Shown here piece by piece: positions 1 to 8,742 of a stretch of DNA of 21,941 nt. Location of the stretch: positions 1 through 21,941 of IMG/VR virus record IMGVR_UViG_3300037847_001192. One strand, given 5' to 3'. The notes below the pieces were generated by a model. That model saw only the letters and a program-made list of their open reading frames with translations. It made no database searches and was not told the origin of the DNA. Source of the DNA: a virus. Position 1 is the stretch's first letter; the number at the start of each line of letters is the position of its first letter. A program made the position numbers and the translations under genes.

Positions 1-1257
1 GAATAAGTCTCCAGCCGCATTAATGCTGCCGTTATTAAGTAGCTCGATTTTTACTGGACCAGACGATTCATACGTCTGGAAAGCAGAAGCTGTATTAGGC
101 TGTAGATAAGTAATTCCTGTATTAACTACTTTTACGTCACCATTGACTTGTAACTTAGTGCCTGGAGCCGTGGTGTTAATTCCCACGCGGCCCGCGCTCG
201 TGATGCGCAGCCGCTCGGTTGGTGATGACGCACCATCGGCGGTTGTAGCAAACATGAGGCGTCCGGGATAGTCACCCGATCCACTGCTCGCACCGCCCTC
301 GCAAAGAATGTGTGCAAACCTATTTGCGCTCGCATCAGTAAATCGAAGAATGCCGATTTCAGTTCCTGCGGCAATCGAGCCACCTGCTGAAAGATTTGTT
401 GCGACGTCAACAACGCCAGTATTGCTACTGGTATTTCCTTTGACAACAAGTTTTGCTAAGCCAGATGTTGAAGTCGTACCCACCAACAATCGACCAGAGC
501 TGTCGATTCGCATCCGCTCGCTGCCATTTGTCGTAAAAGTAATTGGCGCAGTGCTACTTGTTTCAATTCCAACTGGTATGTTGTAATTACCGTAAATTGC
601 AAATGCTGTAGCACTTCCAGTGATATTTCCTCCGCCTGCTCCTGCTGCGCCTTGTAAATCAAGCCTGCCAACAGAAGCTCCACGAATAGTTAAAGATGTT
701 TGGTTTGAAAGCGCAACAGGACTGGTGGTGCCTACGCCAATATTTCCATCGCTATTAATGCGAACGTGGTTATTAAAGTTCGTCGGTTGATTAAACGTCC
801 AACAACCAGTGCTCTGCACCCAATTGATCGTCTTATCAGACGCACCCTTCAGCGTGATTCCACCGCCATCAGCAGTCGTATCCGTTGGCGTTGAAACAAC
901 TGCAATCTCAATGTTCTTATCCTTAATTGAAAGCGTATTGCTCTCAACCGTTGTAGTCGTTCCGTTAACAGTTAGATCCCCTTGGATCGTTGTGTTGCCA
1001 GACGCATCAATCAAAAGCCTTTGCGTCCCGCCAGTTGTAACCGCAAATTGATTTGCGCCAGGGCTATAAATGCCTGTATCAATATCGCCGCTAAAAGAAA
1101 ATGATGGTGCTGACGCCGTTCCAGCGCCGAACGTCCTGAGTAAATTCTCAACCGTTACTTTCTTGGTCTGATTATTGACCAAATCAACAATCGGCAAAAC
1201 GTCAGTGCTGACCGGACTTGTATAAGCCGTCAGCTCAGTTAGCTTGACGTTTGCCAT
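1..1257 (-). CDS. Tail fibre/appendage protein, partial (C-terminus off the left edge)
   Basis: The frame is open from an ATG at 1257 to base 1, giving 419 codons with no stop, so the gene continues outside the window. The N-terminus (MANVKLTELTAYTSPVSTDV, then LPIVDL) is of the kind that starts many marine phage fibre proteins. A GTASAP...DIDTGIY module sits at residues 46-64. Degenerate beta-rich repeats of the form RxxIxxxGxxxxG occur near residues 79-88, 165-180, 246-262 (SERMRIDSSGRLLVGTTS) and 347-365 (TERLRITSAGRVGI). The protein probably builds a trimeric fibre or appendage at the tail tip and contacts the host surface; that role is inferred from position and repeat type. An AGGG four bases before the ATG could serve as ribosome binding site. 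It follows the next fibre gene after 41 bases. No enzymatic or receptor-binding domain is recognisable in the part that is visible. Confidence 0.8.
   Translation of the reverse strand, partial: MANVKLTELTAYTSPVSTDVLPIVDLVNNQTKKVTVENLLRTFGAGTASAPSFSFSGDIDTGIYSPGANQFAVTTGGTQRLLIDASGNTTIQGDLTVNGTTTTVESNTLSIKDKNIEIAVVSTPTDTTADGGGITLKGASDKTINWVQSTGCWTFNQPTNFNNHVRINSDGNIGVGTTSPVALSNQTSLTIRGASVGRLDLQGAAGAGGGNITGSATAFAIYGNYNIPVGIETSSTAPITFTTNGSERMRIDSSGRLLVGTTSTSGLAKLVVKGNTSSNTGVVDVATNLSAGGSIAAGTEIGILRFTDASANRFAHILCEGGASSGSGDYPGRLMFATTADGASSPTERLRITSAGRVGINTTAPGTKLQVNGDVKVVNTGITYLQPNTASAFQTYESSGPVKIELLNNGSINAAGDLF
1228..1244. repeat. 17-nt exact direct repeat, copy 1 (with 2358-2374)
   Basis: The sequence CGTCAGCTCAGTTAGCT occurs here and again at 2358-2374. 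In both places it encodes the LTELT segment near the N-terminus of a fibre protein, at a similar distance from the start codon. The match ends exactly at the 17th base on both sides. It most likely marks shared ancestry or recombination between the two fibre genes rather than a regulatory site. Confidence 0.75.
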
Positions 1258-1298
1258 GACACCCTAGGCTGCTTTTGCTAGCCCAATCTTAGCCCCTG

Positions 1299-2396
1299 CT
1301 ACCAAGTGGCAATTGCAACGCGCTTCCACGTATTAGAAGCAACGCAGACATAGACATAGTTTGCGTCCCATGCAATCTCGCCTGCTGTTCCTGCTGCTGT
1401 CGCTGAAGACGGTGTATGTGTTGGAATAATCGGCCTTGCAGCTAATGTCACGTTGGCAGCAGTAATTGCCGCCATGCTCGTTAACGTTCCAGCAGACTGA
1501 ACCTTAAAGTCAAGCTTGCCGTCTTCTGTTGTGTCGCTTGCATCGAGAATGGTTGACTCGATCTTGCTAAACAGAATCTGCTCAGGCGTTGACGCATCAT
1601 TGTTTCCTTGAAAATTGATGCTGCTCAAGACATCATTGTCTTGCCCTGCAACGCTTGAACCACGATGGTGATACAGCGTGATGTCAGCAGCACTAACAGC
1701 GACGGCTTCAGCTGACTCAATAAACAAGCCAGTGTTTTCAACAGACTCCGTAATATGCAACGGATGCTCTGGATCGCTTTCGTTAATGCCAACCCTGTCG
1801 CTTTTAACAGTGACGCGTGCAGCTACCGTTCCAGCAGCCGCTGACATCAACTGCAAAATGCCATCTTCACTGCCATCAGTCGTGTCAGCCAACTGAGCAG
1901 AAATTTGGCAATAGGCAACGTCTTGGCTTGCAGCATTCCTACCGCGAAACTCAAGGTTGCCAAGATTATCGTTGGCAGCCGGTGATGCTGAATTGCGATA
2001 CAACACAACATCAGGTGCTGTATCTAAACCAGCGTCCGTGTTTTCAATGATGACTTGGTCAGTCGTATCGGTACTAAACAGATGCAGCTGTGCTGCTGCC
2101 GTTCCGGTGCCTAGTTGAAACCCAGCCGTCGTAAATTTGGCAACGTAACTGCTGTTTGCAGTAATTGCAATTTCATTGGCAGCACTACGGTAAAAACCAC
2201 TAGCGCTTGAATCACTTAAAAAACTAATTGCAGGCGCAGACGCTGTCCCATCAGGTACGGCCTTATGGATCGTTTGGAACGAAATCTTTTTATTCTTATC
2301 GGCGCTTGCAGCTTCGCTAGCGTCAACAACAACAAAAGTGTCAGCAATCGCAGGTGACGTCAGCTCAGTTAGCTGAGAAATTTTTCTATCAGCCAT
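1299..2396 (-). CDS. Tail fibre/appendage protein (365 aa)
   Basis: The 365-residue protein begins MADRKISQLTELTSPAIADT and carries a DGTASAPAISFLSDSSASGF module at about residues 49-68, matching both neighbouring fibre genes. The middle is beta-rich with two related segments (QVIIENTDAGLDTAPDVVLY near 113 and GLFIESAEAVAVSAADITLY near 223, each followed by NSASP/HRGSS and a further NLEFRGR/SINFQGN stretch), suggesting an internal duplication. The C-terminus, with AGEIAWDANYVYVCVASNTW near residues 340-359, is a short end domain I recall from cyanophage structural proteins. A fibre or appendage role at the tail tip is inferred from its place after the J-like gene. The ATG lies one base after the stop codon of the preceding gene (TGA-A-ATG), so translation is probably coupled. 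The receptor is unknown. Confidence 0.8.
   Translation of the reverse strand: MADRKISQLTELTSPAIADTFVVVDASEAASADKNKKISFQTIHKAVPDGTASAPAISFLSDSSASGFYRSAANEIAITANSSYVAKFTTAGFQLGTGTAAAQLHLFSTDTTDQVIIENTDAGLDTAPDVVLYRNSASPAANDNLGNLEFRGRNAASQDVAYCQISAQLADTTDGSEDGILQLMSAAAGTVAARVTVKSDRVGINESDPEHPLHITESVENTGLFIESAEAVAVSAADITLYHHRGSSVAGQDNDVLSSINFQGNNDASTPEQILFSKIESTILDASDTTEDGKLDFKVQSAGTLTSMAAITAANVTLAARPIIPTHTPSSATAAGTAGEIAWDANYVYVCVASNTWKRVAIATW
2358..2374. repeat. 17-nt exact direct repeat, copy 2 (with 1228-1244)
   Basis: This is the second copy of CGTCAGCTCAGTTAGCT, encoding SQLTELT near the start of the 365-residue fibre protein. The codons are identical to those of the first copy, although the flanking sequence has diverged. 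Confidence 0.75.
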
Positions 2397-2397
2397 T

Positions 2398-3435
2398 TCA
2401 GCAAGCCATTAGGACGCATGGCACACAATAGCTGCCATCTGAATAGGTTACAGACTTAACGGTGCTAGTTACCTTGGCAATCGTCTTGCTGCGCACAATG
2501 TCATCGTCTTGAGGTTTTGCCGTTCCATCACCGGCTGACATCAGCAAATCACCGCGAGCAACGGTCATGTCTTTAGCAATGCGAATAATAAAGTCACCAG
2601 TCATTGCACAATAGAAGTCTTTTGTATATGTCTCATCATCATCATCCCAATCCTGAAAAACGCCAGAAACGTTGACATCACCTTCAACGCTTGAAACCTG
2701 CATTCGGTTTAACTGCTCATTGTCTTCACTGCCCCATTCGCACATTTCATCAAGGTTGGTTAATACCGTGCCACGTAAAATCTCAGTACGAGCGCCATTG
2801 CTTGGCAACTGCGAATAACGCGAAAGATGCGCGCCGTTGTAACTAACAGTTGTGCCGCTAACCGAAATGCTGCCCTCTTCATTTGCGGCTTGACGAAAAG
2901 CCATTAATTTTCCGTCATCACTCGTCCTATTAAGGACTGCGCAAACAGCGCCATATTGGCCAATGTTTAACTTGCCTCGTTGCGTAATCTGCAAGCCTTC
3001 GCCACTTTCGGATGCGCTTCCAATTGGATTAATGGCGGTTTTCCACAGCAACGACGGGCCACCATCATTTGTACTAAGCGAACCCCCGACAACAAGTCTC
3101 TTAACGCCATTGCAAGTGACGCCAATAGTGTCAGCTTCTGGCCTGTAAAATCCTGTATTAGAGTCAGACGCAAAGGCAAACCCTGGAGCGCTTACCGTTC
3201 CATCTGAAATCGTAAATGACCCATCTAAGCCACGTAGCGTAACCCAAGAAGAATTGTCTTCGCTCCGAATTTTTAACTGATTAGCGTTGGTATCTGCCCA
3301 GAACTGGCATCCAAAAGTTGTTGTTGGGGGAGTGTCGCCACTGTGCGTTGTAAAGGCAGCAGCCAACTGGTTGTTAATGTCAGTTCTTACTGCTGCGCCA
3401 CTGCCGTTTGCAACGTTGCCATCTGCTTGAGCCAT
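2398..3435 (-). CDS. Tail fibre/appendage protein with chaperone-like C-terminal domain (345 aa)
   Basis: The 345-residue protein has a short N-terminal region (residues 1-75, including TTFGCQFWADTNANQLKIR). It is followed by the same module as its neighbours, DGTVSAPGFAFASDSNTGFY at about residues 78-97. The last 120 or so residues (EDNEQLNRMQVS, VFQDWDDDDETYTKDFYCAM, TVARGDLLMSAGDGTAKPQD, then DDIVRSKTIAKV) form a conserved C-terminal domain seen in marine phage fibres. It recalls the intramolecular chaperone or autocleaving (peptidase G2-like) ends of trimeric fibres. Self-processing is an inference; no catalytic residue is proved here. The start ATG has AAGG seven bases upstream, one of the clearer ribosome sites in the window, and lies nine bases after the J-like stop. 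It is the first of three appendage genes read leftwards. Confidence 0.78.
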   Translation of the reverse strand: MAQADGNVANGSGAAVRTDINNQLAAAFTTHSGDTPPTTTFGCQFWADTNANQLKIRSEDNSSWVTLRGLDGSFTISDGTVSAPGFAFASDSNTGFYRPEADTIGVTCNGVKRLVVGGSLSTNDGGPSLLWKTAINPIGSASESGEGLQITQRGKLNIGQYGAVCAVLNRTSDDGKLMAFRQAANEEGSISVSGTTVSYNGAHLSRYSQLPSNGARTEILRGTVLTNLDEMCEWGSEDNEQLNRMQVSSVEGDVNVSGVFQDWDDDDETYTKDFYCAMTGDFIIRIAKDMTVARGDLLMSAGDGTAKPQDDDIVRSKTIAKVTSTVKSVTYSDGSYCVPCVLMAC

Positions 3436-3444
3436 GGTAAAGCC

Positions 3445-6400
3445 TTAAGACTGCTGATTGCCAAATCCTATTGCAGTGTACTGGAAATTACGTTCCACGA
3501 CACTTGCACCGTTCCTAAACGTGATCGTAAAGCCAGTTCCCGTTGGCTCTGACATCGCGTAATAGTCCCCAGGAGAAAAGTCAAACGCTGTAATCCCGAC
3601 AGTGACCTTTGTGTCGTCGTCTGTATAAAACGCATTTTCAAACGTCACGACCTTGCCGGTCTGCGCCGTTCCAGAATTAATCGTCTTGCTGTTTTCTGTA
3701 CGACGCTCGAACTGGAGCCGTACTCCCAGCTCTTCCACAAGCGGTGTTTGACTGACGTCTTCCGTTGAAAGCACGGCTTTAAACTGAAATGACCGGCCTA
3801 CATACGCATTGTTTTCTAGCGGTATCCATTCCTCAAAGACAAGCGTTGACTGCTGCTGCAGGTTTGAAGTGACGCTGTCTTCTAATTGAATTTTCCCCCC
3901 ATCCTCGTTAATTATATCGCCATCAGCTTCTGCGGAGTCAGATTTTCTAAAATAAACCTCAGCGTTCGTGTCATCAGGGATAACACCGTCAAAGTCAGAC
4001 CAAGTGTCAATCAACTCCAATCTGTCGTCGATTAAATCTCTTAAGTACAGTCCTCTTGCGGTAAGAATGCGCTGCATTCGCACGCTGTATTTTGCCCCAA
4101 GGTCAAGCACATGTTGGAAAAAGTACTCACCGCTCGTAAACATTGTGCCAAACAAGTCATCCAAAGTGCTTCCGCCACCGCTAATTCCAAACAAGTCAAG
4201 ATTGAATATGTCGTCAAAGCTTGCGTTGCCGTCAAAAATCAAGCCATCGTATTGATCGCTGTAAAAGACGTTTAGCTTTTCGCCTGGGAACGGCCCTGGC
4301 TTTGTGTCTTCGCGAATCTCTTCAAAGTTATACCTTGGAATGCTGTCTGGAATGTTGATAACTGCGCTTCCAGCATTTGCACTGCGCAGCTTTTGTTCGT
4401 TCTCAAATTTGACCAGATATTCTCCATTAAGCAGTGGCAGCACAGCCTGCGTCGTTCTGGCCTCAACTCTTCGCAATACCGTACTGTTTGGCCAAGTGCC
4501 CGTCCCATTAGTCTTACCGGAGTGCCTAATAACAGCTACAAAATTGTCAATTTTTTGACCGTCTGCTGTAGACGCCCAGCGCAAAACAACTTGATCAACA
4601 CCAATTGCTTCGATTGTGACGTTTTCAGGATCTGGCGGTAGGTCGACTCCTGCTTGACTATCAACATTATCGCTTGTGCCGCCAACTGGAATTAAGCGGT
4701 CAATAAATGCAAATTCTGATCGCTTGTTGTCTGGCTCTGGGCCAATTGCTTGCACCTTGCAAAACAAACGCTTGCCGACCTGCAAGTTGCTATTAATGTC
4801 AATAAAATTATTTTCGGTAAACCGACACTCCCAATTTCCATCTCCAACTTTGTAACATGCTTTAAATTCAGAAACTGGCCCTGTTAAGCCTCTTGACCAA
4901 GAAAATGTGGCGCGGTTGGTCGTATTGCGTCCATCATCAATGCCCTGAAAAATAATCTTTAAATCCACAGGAGCTGCAGGCGCTCCATCAAAAGTGCCTG
5001 GAAATAGCAGGTCCAAATCTGCACCTGTGTCATCAATAATGTTATAGATACCGTCAACATGCTTAACCGCAATAACGCTATAAATGCCGCCTTCCCCTTC
5101 AGCTACTGAAAGGCATCGATATTTTGGCAAAACAAAATTATCATCTCTAATCGCAAAAGCTGCATTGTCTGGCGGATCTTGCGTAAACTCTGGAGAGACT
5201 TGAGCCCTGTTTCCTGAAAAACTTGTAATGCTGCTAGTCTCTAGCGTTCCATCACGCATTACAACTGTAATTTTGGCGTTTGATCCGGATGGCACCGCTT
5301 GATCAATGTCTACAAATGTTTTAGTTGCGCCAACAATTCGCCCAGCCATGCGAACTGCTTGACGCATTTGATCAGACACTTCAAATACTTGACCTGGTAA
5401 AACGTTTAAACCTTCAATGCCAACAGCAAAGGATATGGTCTCGTCGTGCAACTTTTCGGACTGCATGACCCATCGCCCCATACGTTGCGCTTGATACTTG
5501 GACGTACAACCAAAAGCAACAACACTTTTTTCTTGAATGCCGTATTTTTTAACTAAAGCTTCGTCCTCAATAACAATAAAATTTGATTTGTAAAAATTGT
5601 CCGGATCGTTGTACCTAACACGAACCCTTGTGCTTCGCGTTTTTAACGACGAACCGCTATAAACAAAGCTGCCGTTTACGACGTTTGAATTGTTAAAAAT
5701 ATGAACCGGAGTGACGTTTTGCCGCTCCAATTCGCCATGGTCCGCAGCAAGCTGCACGCTGTCTGACTTCCAAAAGATCATTCCACGAAACACGCTTGCC
5801 ATGTCCTGCAAGACGTTGTAAGCCTCTGCTTGGGAGCCCAGCACCGTATTGATTGCAAAGCGAGGTTCTCGGCCAGCAGGAGTGCTGACAAGCTCATTGC
5901 AGTATTTAGATATTTCAATTAAATCAACCCAGTTGACATTGGCTTTATCAATAAAATCACCGCAACCGTATCTGGTGTTAGTAAGTAAATCGTAAAAACA
6001 ACAAACAGGGCATGTTGTATAAAAACGCCCGCCTTTTAACGTTCCATCAAAAGGCAAGTCGGCAATGCCAAGATCAGGATCTCCTCCATACTTTAAACGG
6101 CCATCCGCAAGGGCAATCGCATTAGAGGGGATTCTTACTTTCATACCCCTCACTTCATAAGCTCTGGCAGGCAAAGTGTTGTACTCTTCAGCATCTACGC
6201 TTAGATGAACAAGAGCAGTAAATGGATAAGTTGTTTTAAATTTTTTTCCAACAATAATACTGGTCCAAAAAATTGTGTCAGCACGTTTGTCTGCTAACGG
6301 TGTCTTTTTGGGAAGGTCCTCAAGATCAGTAAACTTAAATTCAAAAGCCTCTTCTCTTTCTTGATCGGTATTGCCAAAATCAAGTTTTTGCACCCTAATT

Positions 6401-7008
6401 CGATAGGGAGGACGCGCTTCGCCTTTTTTTCTTCTAAGGTTTATAGGCTGCGTTTTAAACTGATACTGCGACGTAGAAATTCCTTTAATAACGTTTTTTT
6501 TGCTAACGCCCTCTGCTTTGATATTGACGTGATTGTATCCGCCGTCAGCGTCCTGAATGCTAATCGCAAGTTTTATTTGAGCAAAGAACAGCTGGCCACG
6601 CGCCAAGCCTTCCGGCGCTACGCAATAAAGTTTTGGAACGGTAAAAACGAGTTGAACAAAATCAACATCAACGTCTGTAATTTCTCGCACCACCTGCCCT
6701 CTGCCATAGTCTCTTTCCTTGACGCGATTGTTGTCGTTTAAAGTTTCACTATAATTTTTGCCAACCTGTTCGTTTACATTGATAATTGTTGTTTGGACAT
6801 CGCTCAAAAGGCTACTTTCGTCAAATCCGCCTTGCTCCTTAGTTCCTCTTTTTTCAACAAAAGAAACGGTTTCTTCTACTCTTTGCTGCTCGTAAGTAAT
6901 TTTTGTTTCATTTAAAAATACGCTGTTTCTTCTGCTCACTAATCCGTCAATAGGCCCTTCGCATAAAGCGTCAATAATTTTAAGATTAGTCTTGGAGTTA
7001 AGGGCCAT
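3445..7008 (-). CDS. Central tail tip protein, lambda gpJ-like (1187 aa)
   Basis: At 1187 residues this is close to the length of lambda gpJ (1132), and it is the last core tail gene before the appendage genes. The N-terminus (NLKIIDALCEGPIDGLV) is the typical start of gpJ proteins that close the tail tube. Residues of about 250-440 (AVHLSV-type region, KVRIPSNA, CGDFIDKANVNWVDLIEISK, FRGMIFWKSD) correspond to the conserved gpJ/phage-tail_3 core. Two fibronectin type III-like segments follow near 672-765 and 790-890 (PPDPENVTIEAIGVDQVVLR). The C-terminal end (GFTITFRNGASVVERNFQYT) resembles short beta domains in other phage tail proteins. In gpJ the C-terminal part contacts the host receptor; that role is inferred here. 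Its ATG overlaps the stop codon of the I-like gene by one base (TAATG). Confidence 0.92.
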   Translation of the reverse strand: MALNSKTNLKIIDALCEGPIDGLVSRRNSVFLNETKITYEQQRVEETVSFVEKRGTKEQGGFDESSLLSDVQTTIINVNEQVGKNYSETLNDNNRVKERDYGRGQVVREITDVDVDFVQLVFTVPKLYCVAPEGLARGQLFFAQIKLAISIQDADGGYNHVNIKAEGVSKKNVIKGISTSQYQFKTQPINLRRKKGEARPPYRIRVQKLDFGNTDQEREEAFEFKFTDLEDLPKKTPLADKRADTIFWTSIIVGKKFKTTYPFTALVHLSVDAEEYNTLPARAYEVRGMKVRIPSNAIALADGRLKYGGDPDLGIADLPFDGTLKGGRFYTTCPVCCFYDLLTNTRYGCGDFIDKANVNWVDLIEISKYCNELVSTPAGREPRFAINTVLGSQAEAYNVLQDMASVFRGMIFWKSDSVQLAADHGELERQNVTPVHIFNNSNVVNGSFVYSGSSLKTRSTRVRVRYNDPDNFYKSNFIVIEDEALVKKYGIQEKSVVAFGCTSKYQAQRMGRWVMQSEKLHDETISFAVGIEGLNVLPGQVFEVSDQMRQAVRMAGRIVGATKTFVDIDQAVPSGSNAKITVVMRDGTLETSSITSFSGNRAQVSPEFTQDPPDNAAFAIRDDNFVLPKYRCLSVAEGEGGIYSVIAVKHVDGIYNIIDDTGADLDLLFPGTFDGAPAAPVDLKIIFQGIDDGRNTTNRATFSWSRGLTGPVSEFKACYKVGDGNWECRFTENNFIDINSNLQVGKRLFCKVQAIGPEPDNKRSEFAFIDRLIPVGGTSDNVDSQAGVDLPPDPENVTIEAIGVDQVVLRWASTADGQKIDNFVAVIRHSGKTNGTGTWPNSTVLRRVEARTTQAVLPLLNGEYLVKFENEQKLRSANAGSAVINIPDSIPRYNFEEIREDTKPGPFPGEKLNVFYSDQYDGLIFDGNASFDDIFNLDLFGISGGGSTLDDLFGTMFTSGEYFFQHVLDLGAKYSVRMQRILTARGLYLRDLIDDRLELIDTWSDFDGVIPDDTNAEVYFRKSDSAEADGDIINEDGGKIQLEDSVTSNLQQQSTLVFEEWIPLENNAYVGRSFQFKAVLSTEDVSQTPLVEELGVRLQFERRTENSKTINSGTAQTGKVVTFENAFYTDDDTKVTVGITAFDFSPGDYYAMSEPTGTGFTITFRNGASVVERNFQYTAIGFGNQQS

Positions 7009-8378
7009 TAGCTTGAGATAACGTCGTCTGAAATCAAATTGTAGCCATAAGCGTGAAGCTCAAACCGTGCATTGTCATGAACAGCTAAATCAATAATCTC
7101 AATAGTAATGTCCATTCCTTCTCCGTTTCGCTGGTCAACACTAGGCATTTCAAAACGATGTGCATACATGAAAGCCTTTTGGTCTGCCACTAAGCCCTGT
7201 AGCGTTGCGCGAGCTTGAGCTACATCAACATCAGAACCGCCTCTTGTAATCGTAACCGTAACTTCGTAAGTAATAAAACCATCAATCTTAGTTGTGCCCT
7301 CCTCTCCAACGTAATCAAACAAACCTTTTTTGTATCTAAAAATAATATCTAATTTGTCTCTTTTTTTCTTTCTGTAGTTCAAGTGCCGACGATTGCTGTC
7401 GCCACTATTAGTCGTATATGTAGCGCCTTCTTCAAGCTTTTGAGGCTGGCCGGGACCAAAAACTTTTTCAAGCAAATGTCTTTTGTCTGACCTGTTGTTT
7501 GACTCATTGCTTCTAACAACTAATTCGTCACCAGATGCCCTGACAGAATCCAAGCCTCCGAGACTATTAAGCTTTCTTGTCAGTGCTTCGCCGTTTATTT
7601 TTAACGTTTTAAGTCCTGGAGTTTGCGTTGCTGATTGCAATGGATCTGAGTCGTCGCTAATGTCTAAATTTACGGCTAGCAAGTGACTGCCAGTAATAAC
7701 TTGACCATAAATAACTGGCAAAGTTGTCCCCGTTCCAACGGTATTTGCTGGCCCGGTAAACGCATAAGACTGCGTATCTGAAGCACCACGAGTCACACCA
7801 TCTGGACCTTGACCGCGCACATTTGTTCCTTGTCCCCTAGTTGCGCCTAACTTTGGCAGCTGTGGCTGTGGCGAAATAAGACTTGCCGTTCCAGATAAAA
7901 TCAAACCTGCGCCAATAGCACTTAAGGCAGTGCCAAGCGTTGTAGCAAATGCGCCGCCAGCAATACCTACTCCTGTTGCTCCTATAGCCGGAACAGCAGA
8001 TCCAAAAGCCAACAAATTTCCAAAAATGCTACTTGTGCCAAACAATCCAGCGCCAGGCAGCAAAAATGACGCAGCAACCAATCCAACGCCAATCAAAATT
8101 TGCGTTGTTGGTCCGCCACCTGAACCTGAAATGACAGGCACAACCAATAACGGCTTGCTGCCAAACGGCAACAACAATTCGTCATATCCCATTGCTGCAC
8201 CACCTTGGATCACCTTGTATCCAATGCCGTTATGGTGCGCTTCAATTAACTCCTGCTTGAGCGCTGGATAGTTAATGCACAACAGCTTGATTGCATCAGC
8301 TGGTGTCTGCAGGTTGTAATACTCGTGCTTAGTGCCGTACCTTTCGCCAAGCTCACCTGCCAGCAAGACAAGTTGCAT
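7008..8378 (-). CDS. Tail assembly protein, lambda gpI-like, enlarged (456 aa)
   Basis: The N-terminal 80 residues (MQLVLLAGELGERYGTKHEY, then DAIKLLCINYPAL and a GG-AMGYDELLLP stretch) match the lambda gpI fold. A Gly/Ala-rich hydrophobic segment follows at about 85-175 (QILIGVGLVAASFLLPGAGL), then a conserved SYAFTGPANTVGTGTTLPVI block near 204-223 ending in YGQV. Lambda gpI has 223 residues. Here about 230 further residues follow, with a Lys/Arg-rich patch (RRHLNYRKKKRDKLDIIFRY) and a beta-rich end. gpI acts in tail tip assembly before J. Its place between the NlpC-type gene and the J-like gene, and its 26-base overlap with the former, repeat the lambda K-I-J order. The extra C-terminal part probably takes over a tip-building function, but I do not recognise it as a named domain. 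Confidence 0.85.
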   Translation of the reverse strand: MQLVLLAGELGERYGTKHEYYNLQTPADAIKLLCINYPALKQELIEAHHNGIGYKVIQGGAAMGYDELLLPFGSKPLLVVPVISGSGGGPTTQILIGVGLVAASFLLPGAGLFGTSSIFGNLLAFGSAVPAIGATGVGIAGGAFATTLGTALSAIGAGLILSGTASLISPQPQLPKLGATRGQGTNVRGQGPDGVTRGASDTQSYAFTGPANTVGTGTTLPVIYGQVITGSHLLAVNLDISDDSDPLQSATQTPGLKTLKINGEALTRKLNSLGGLDSVRASGDELVVRSNESNNRSDKRHLLEKVFGPGQPQKLEEGATYTTNSGDSNRRHLNYRKKKRDKLDIIFRYKKGLFDYVGEEGTTKIDGFITYEVTVTITRGGSDVDVAQARATLQGLVADQKAFMYAHRFEMPSVDQRNGEGMDITIEIIDLAVHDNARFELHAYGYNLISDDVISS

Positions 8379-8742
8379 GACGATACACAGCCACTAACCT
8401 GTCACGATAATACTGCCTGAACGGCTCAACCGCACTGATGCTATTCATTCGCTGGTGCAAAATTCGATCACCAGGCAAATAAATTGCTGCGTGCATTGGC
8501 GTTCTCGTTCCAAGGCGCATAAGCAAGACATCAGACTCTTGACGACTTTCCATCGCTACGCGCTCAAAATTTAGATCCTTTGCGTAACGCAAGAAAATGC
8601 TATCGGTTGTCTCCAAGTCCTTAGGCCGCTCAAAATCAGGCAACATTACGCCAAGAAGCTCGTAATACTGTCGCAACAATCCGTAGCAATCTTGCGTGCC
8701 ATACTTCCATTCCTTCCCGACTATGGCTTTATAGTCCACCAT
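8353..8742 (-). CDS. NlpC/P60 cysteine peptidase, tail assembly (C-terminal half of lambda gpK)
   Basis: From the ATG at 8742 the protein has 129 residues. It contains the NlpC/P60 pattern: KEWKYGTQDCYGLLRQYYEL with the likely catalytic Cys, then MHAAIYLPGDRILHQRM with the likely catalytic His and a further His. In lambda this domain is the C-terminal half of gpK; in tails of this type it is thought to cleave peptidoglycan or act in tip assembly. An in-frame GTG at 8772 would give 139 residues but sits deeper inside the upstream JAB gene. I prefer ATG 8742 because the domain starts there (MVDYKAIVGKEW). The gene overlaps the JAB gene by 22 bases and the I-like gene by 26 bases, so all three are probably translationally coupled. 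Confidence 0.85.
   Translation of the reverse strand: MVDYKAIVGKEWKYGTQDCYGLLRQYYELLGVMLPDFERPKDLETTDSIFLRYAKDLNFERVAMESRQESDVLLMRLGTRTPMHAAIYLPGDRILHQRMNSISAVEPFRQYYRDRLVAVYRHATCLAGR

Noticed and set aside
809-1051. Plus-strand open frame opposite the partial fibre gene
   Set aside because: The minus-strand frame is open for all 419 codons with clear fibre repeats; this is a shadow.
6361-6741. Plus-strand open frame of 126 residues opposite the J-like gene
   Set aside because: It is the complement of a well-supported coding region, has no recognisable motif and no transcription context on that strand.
7930-8271. Plus-strand open frame of 113 residues, Pro/Ala-rich
   Set aside because: Its composition is the mirror of the Gly/Ala-rich hydrophobic segment of the I-like protein; a shadow frame.
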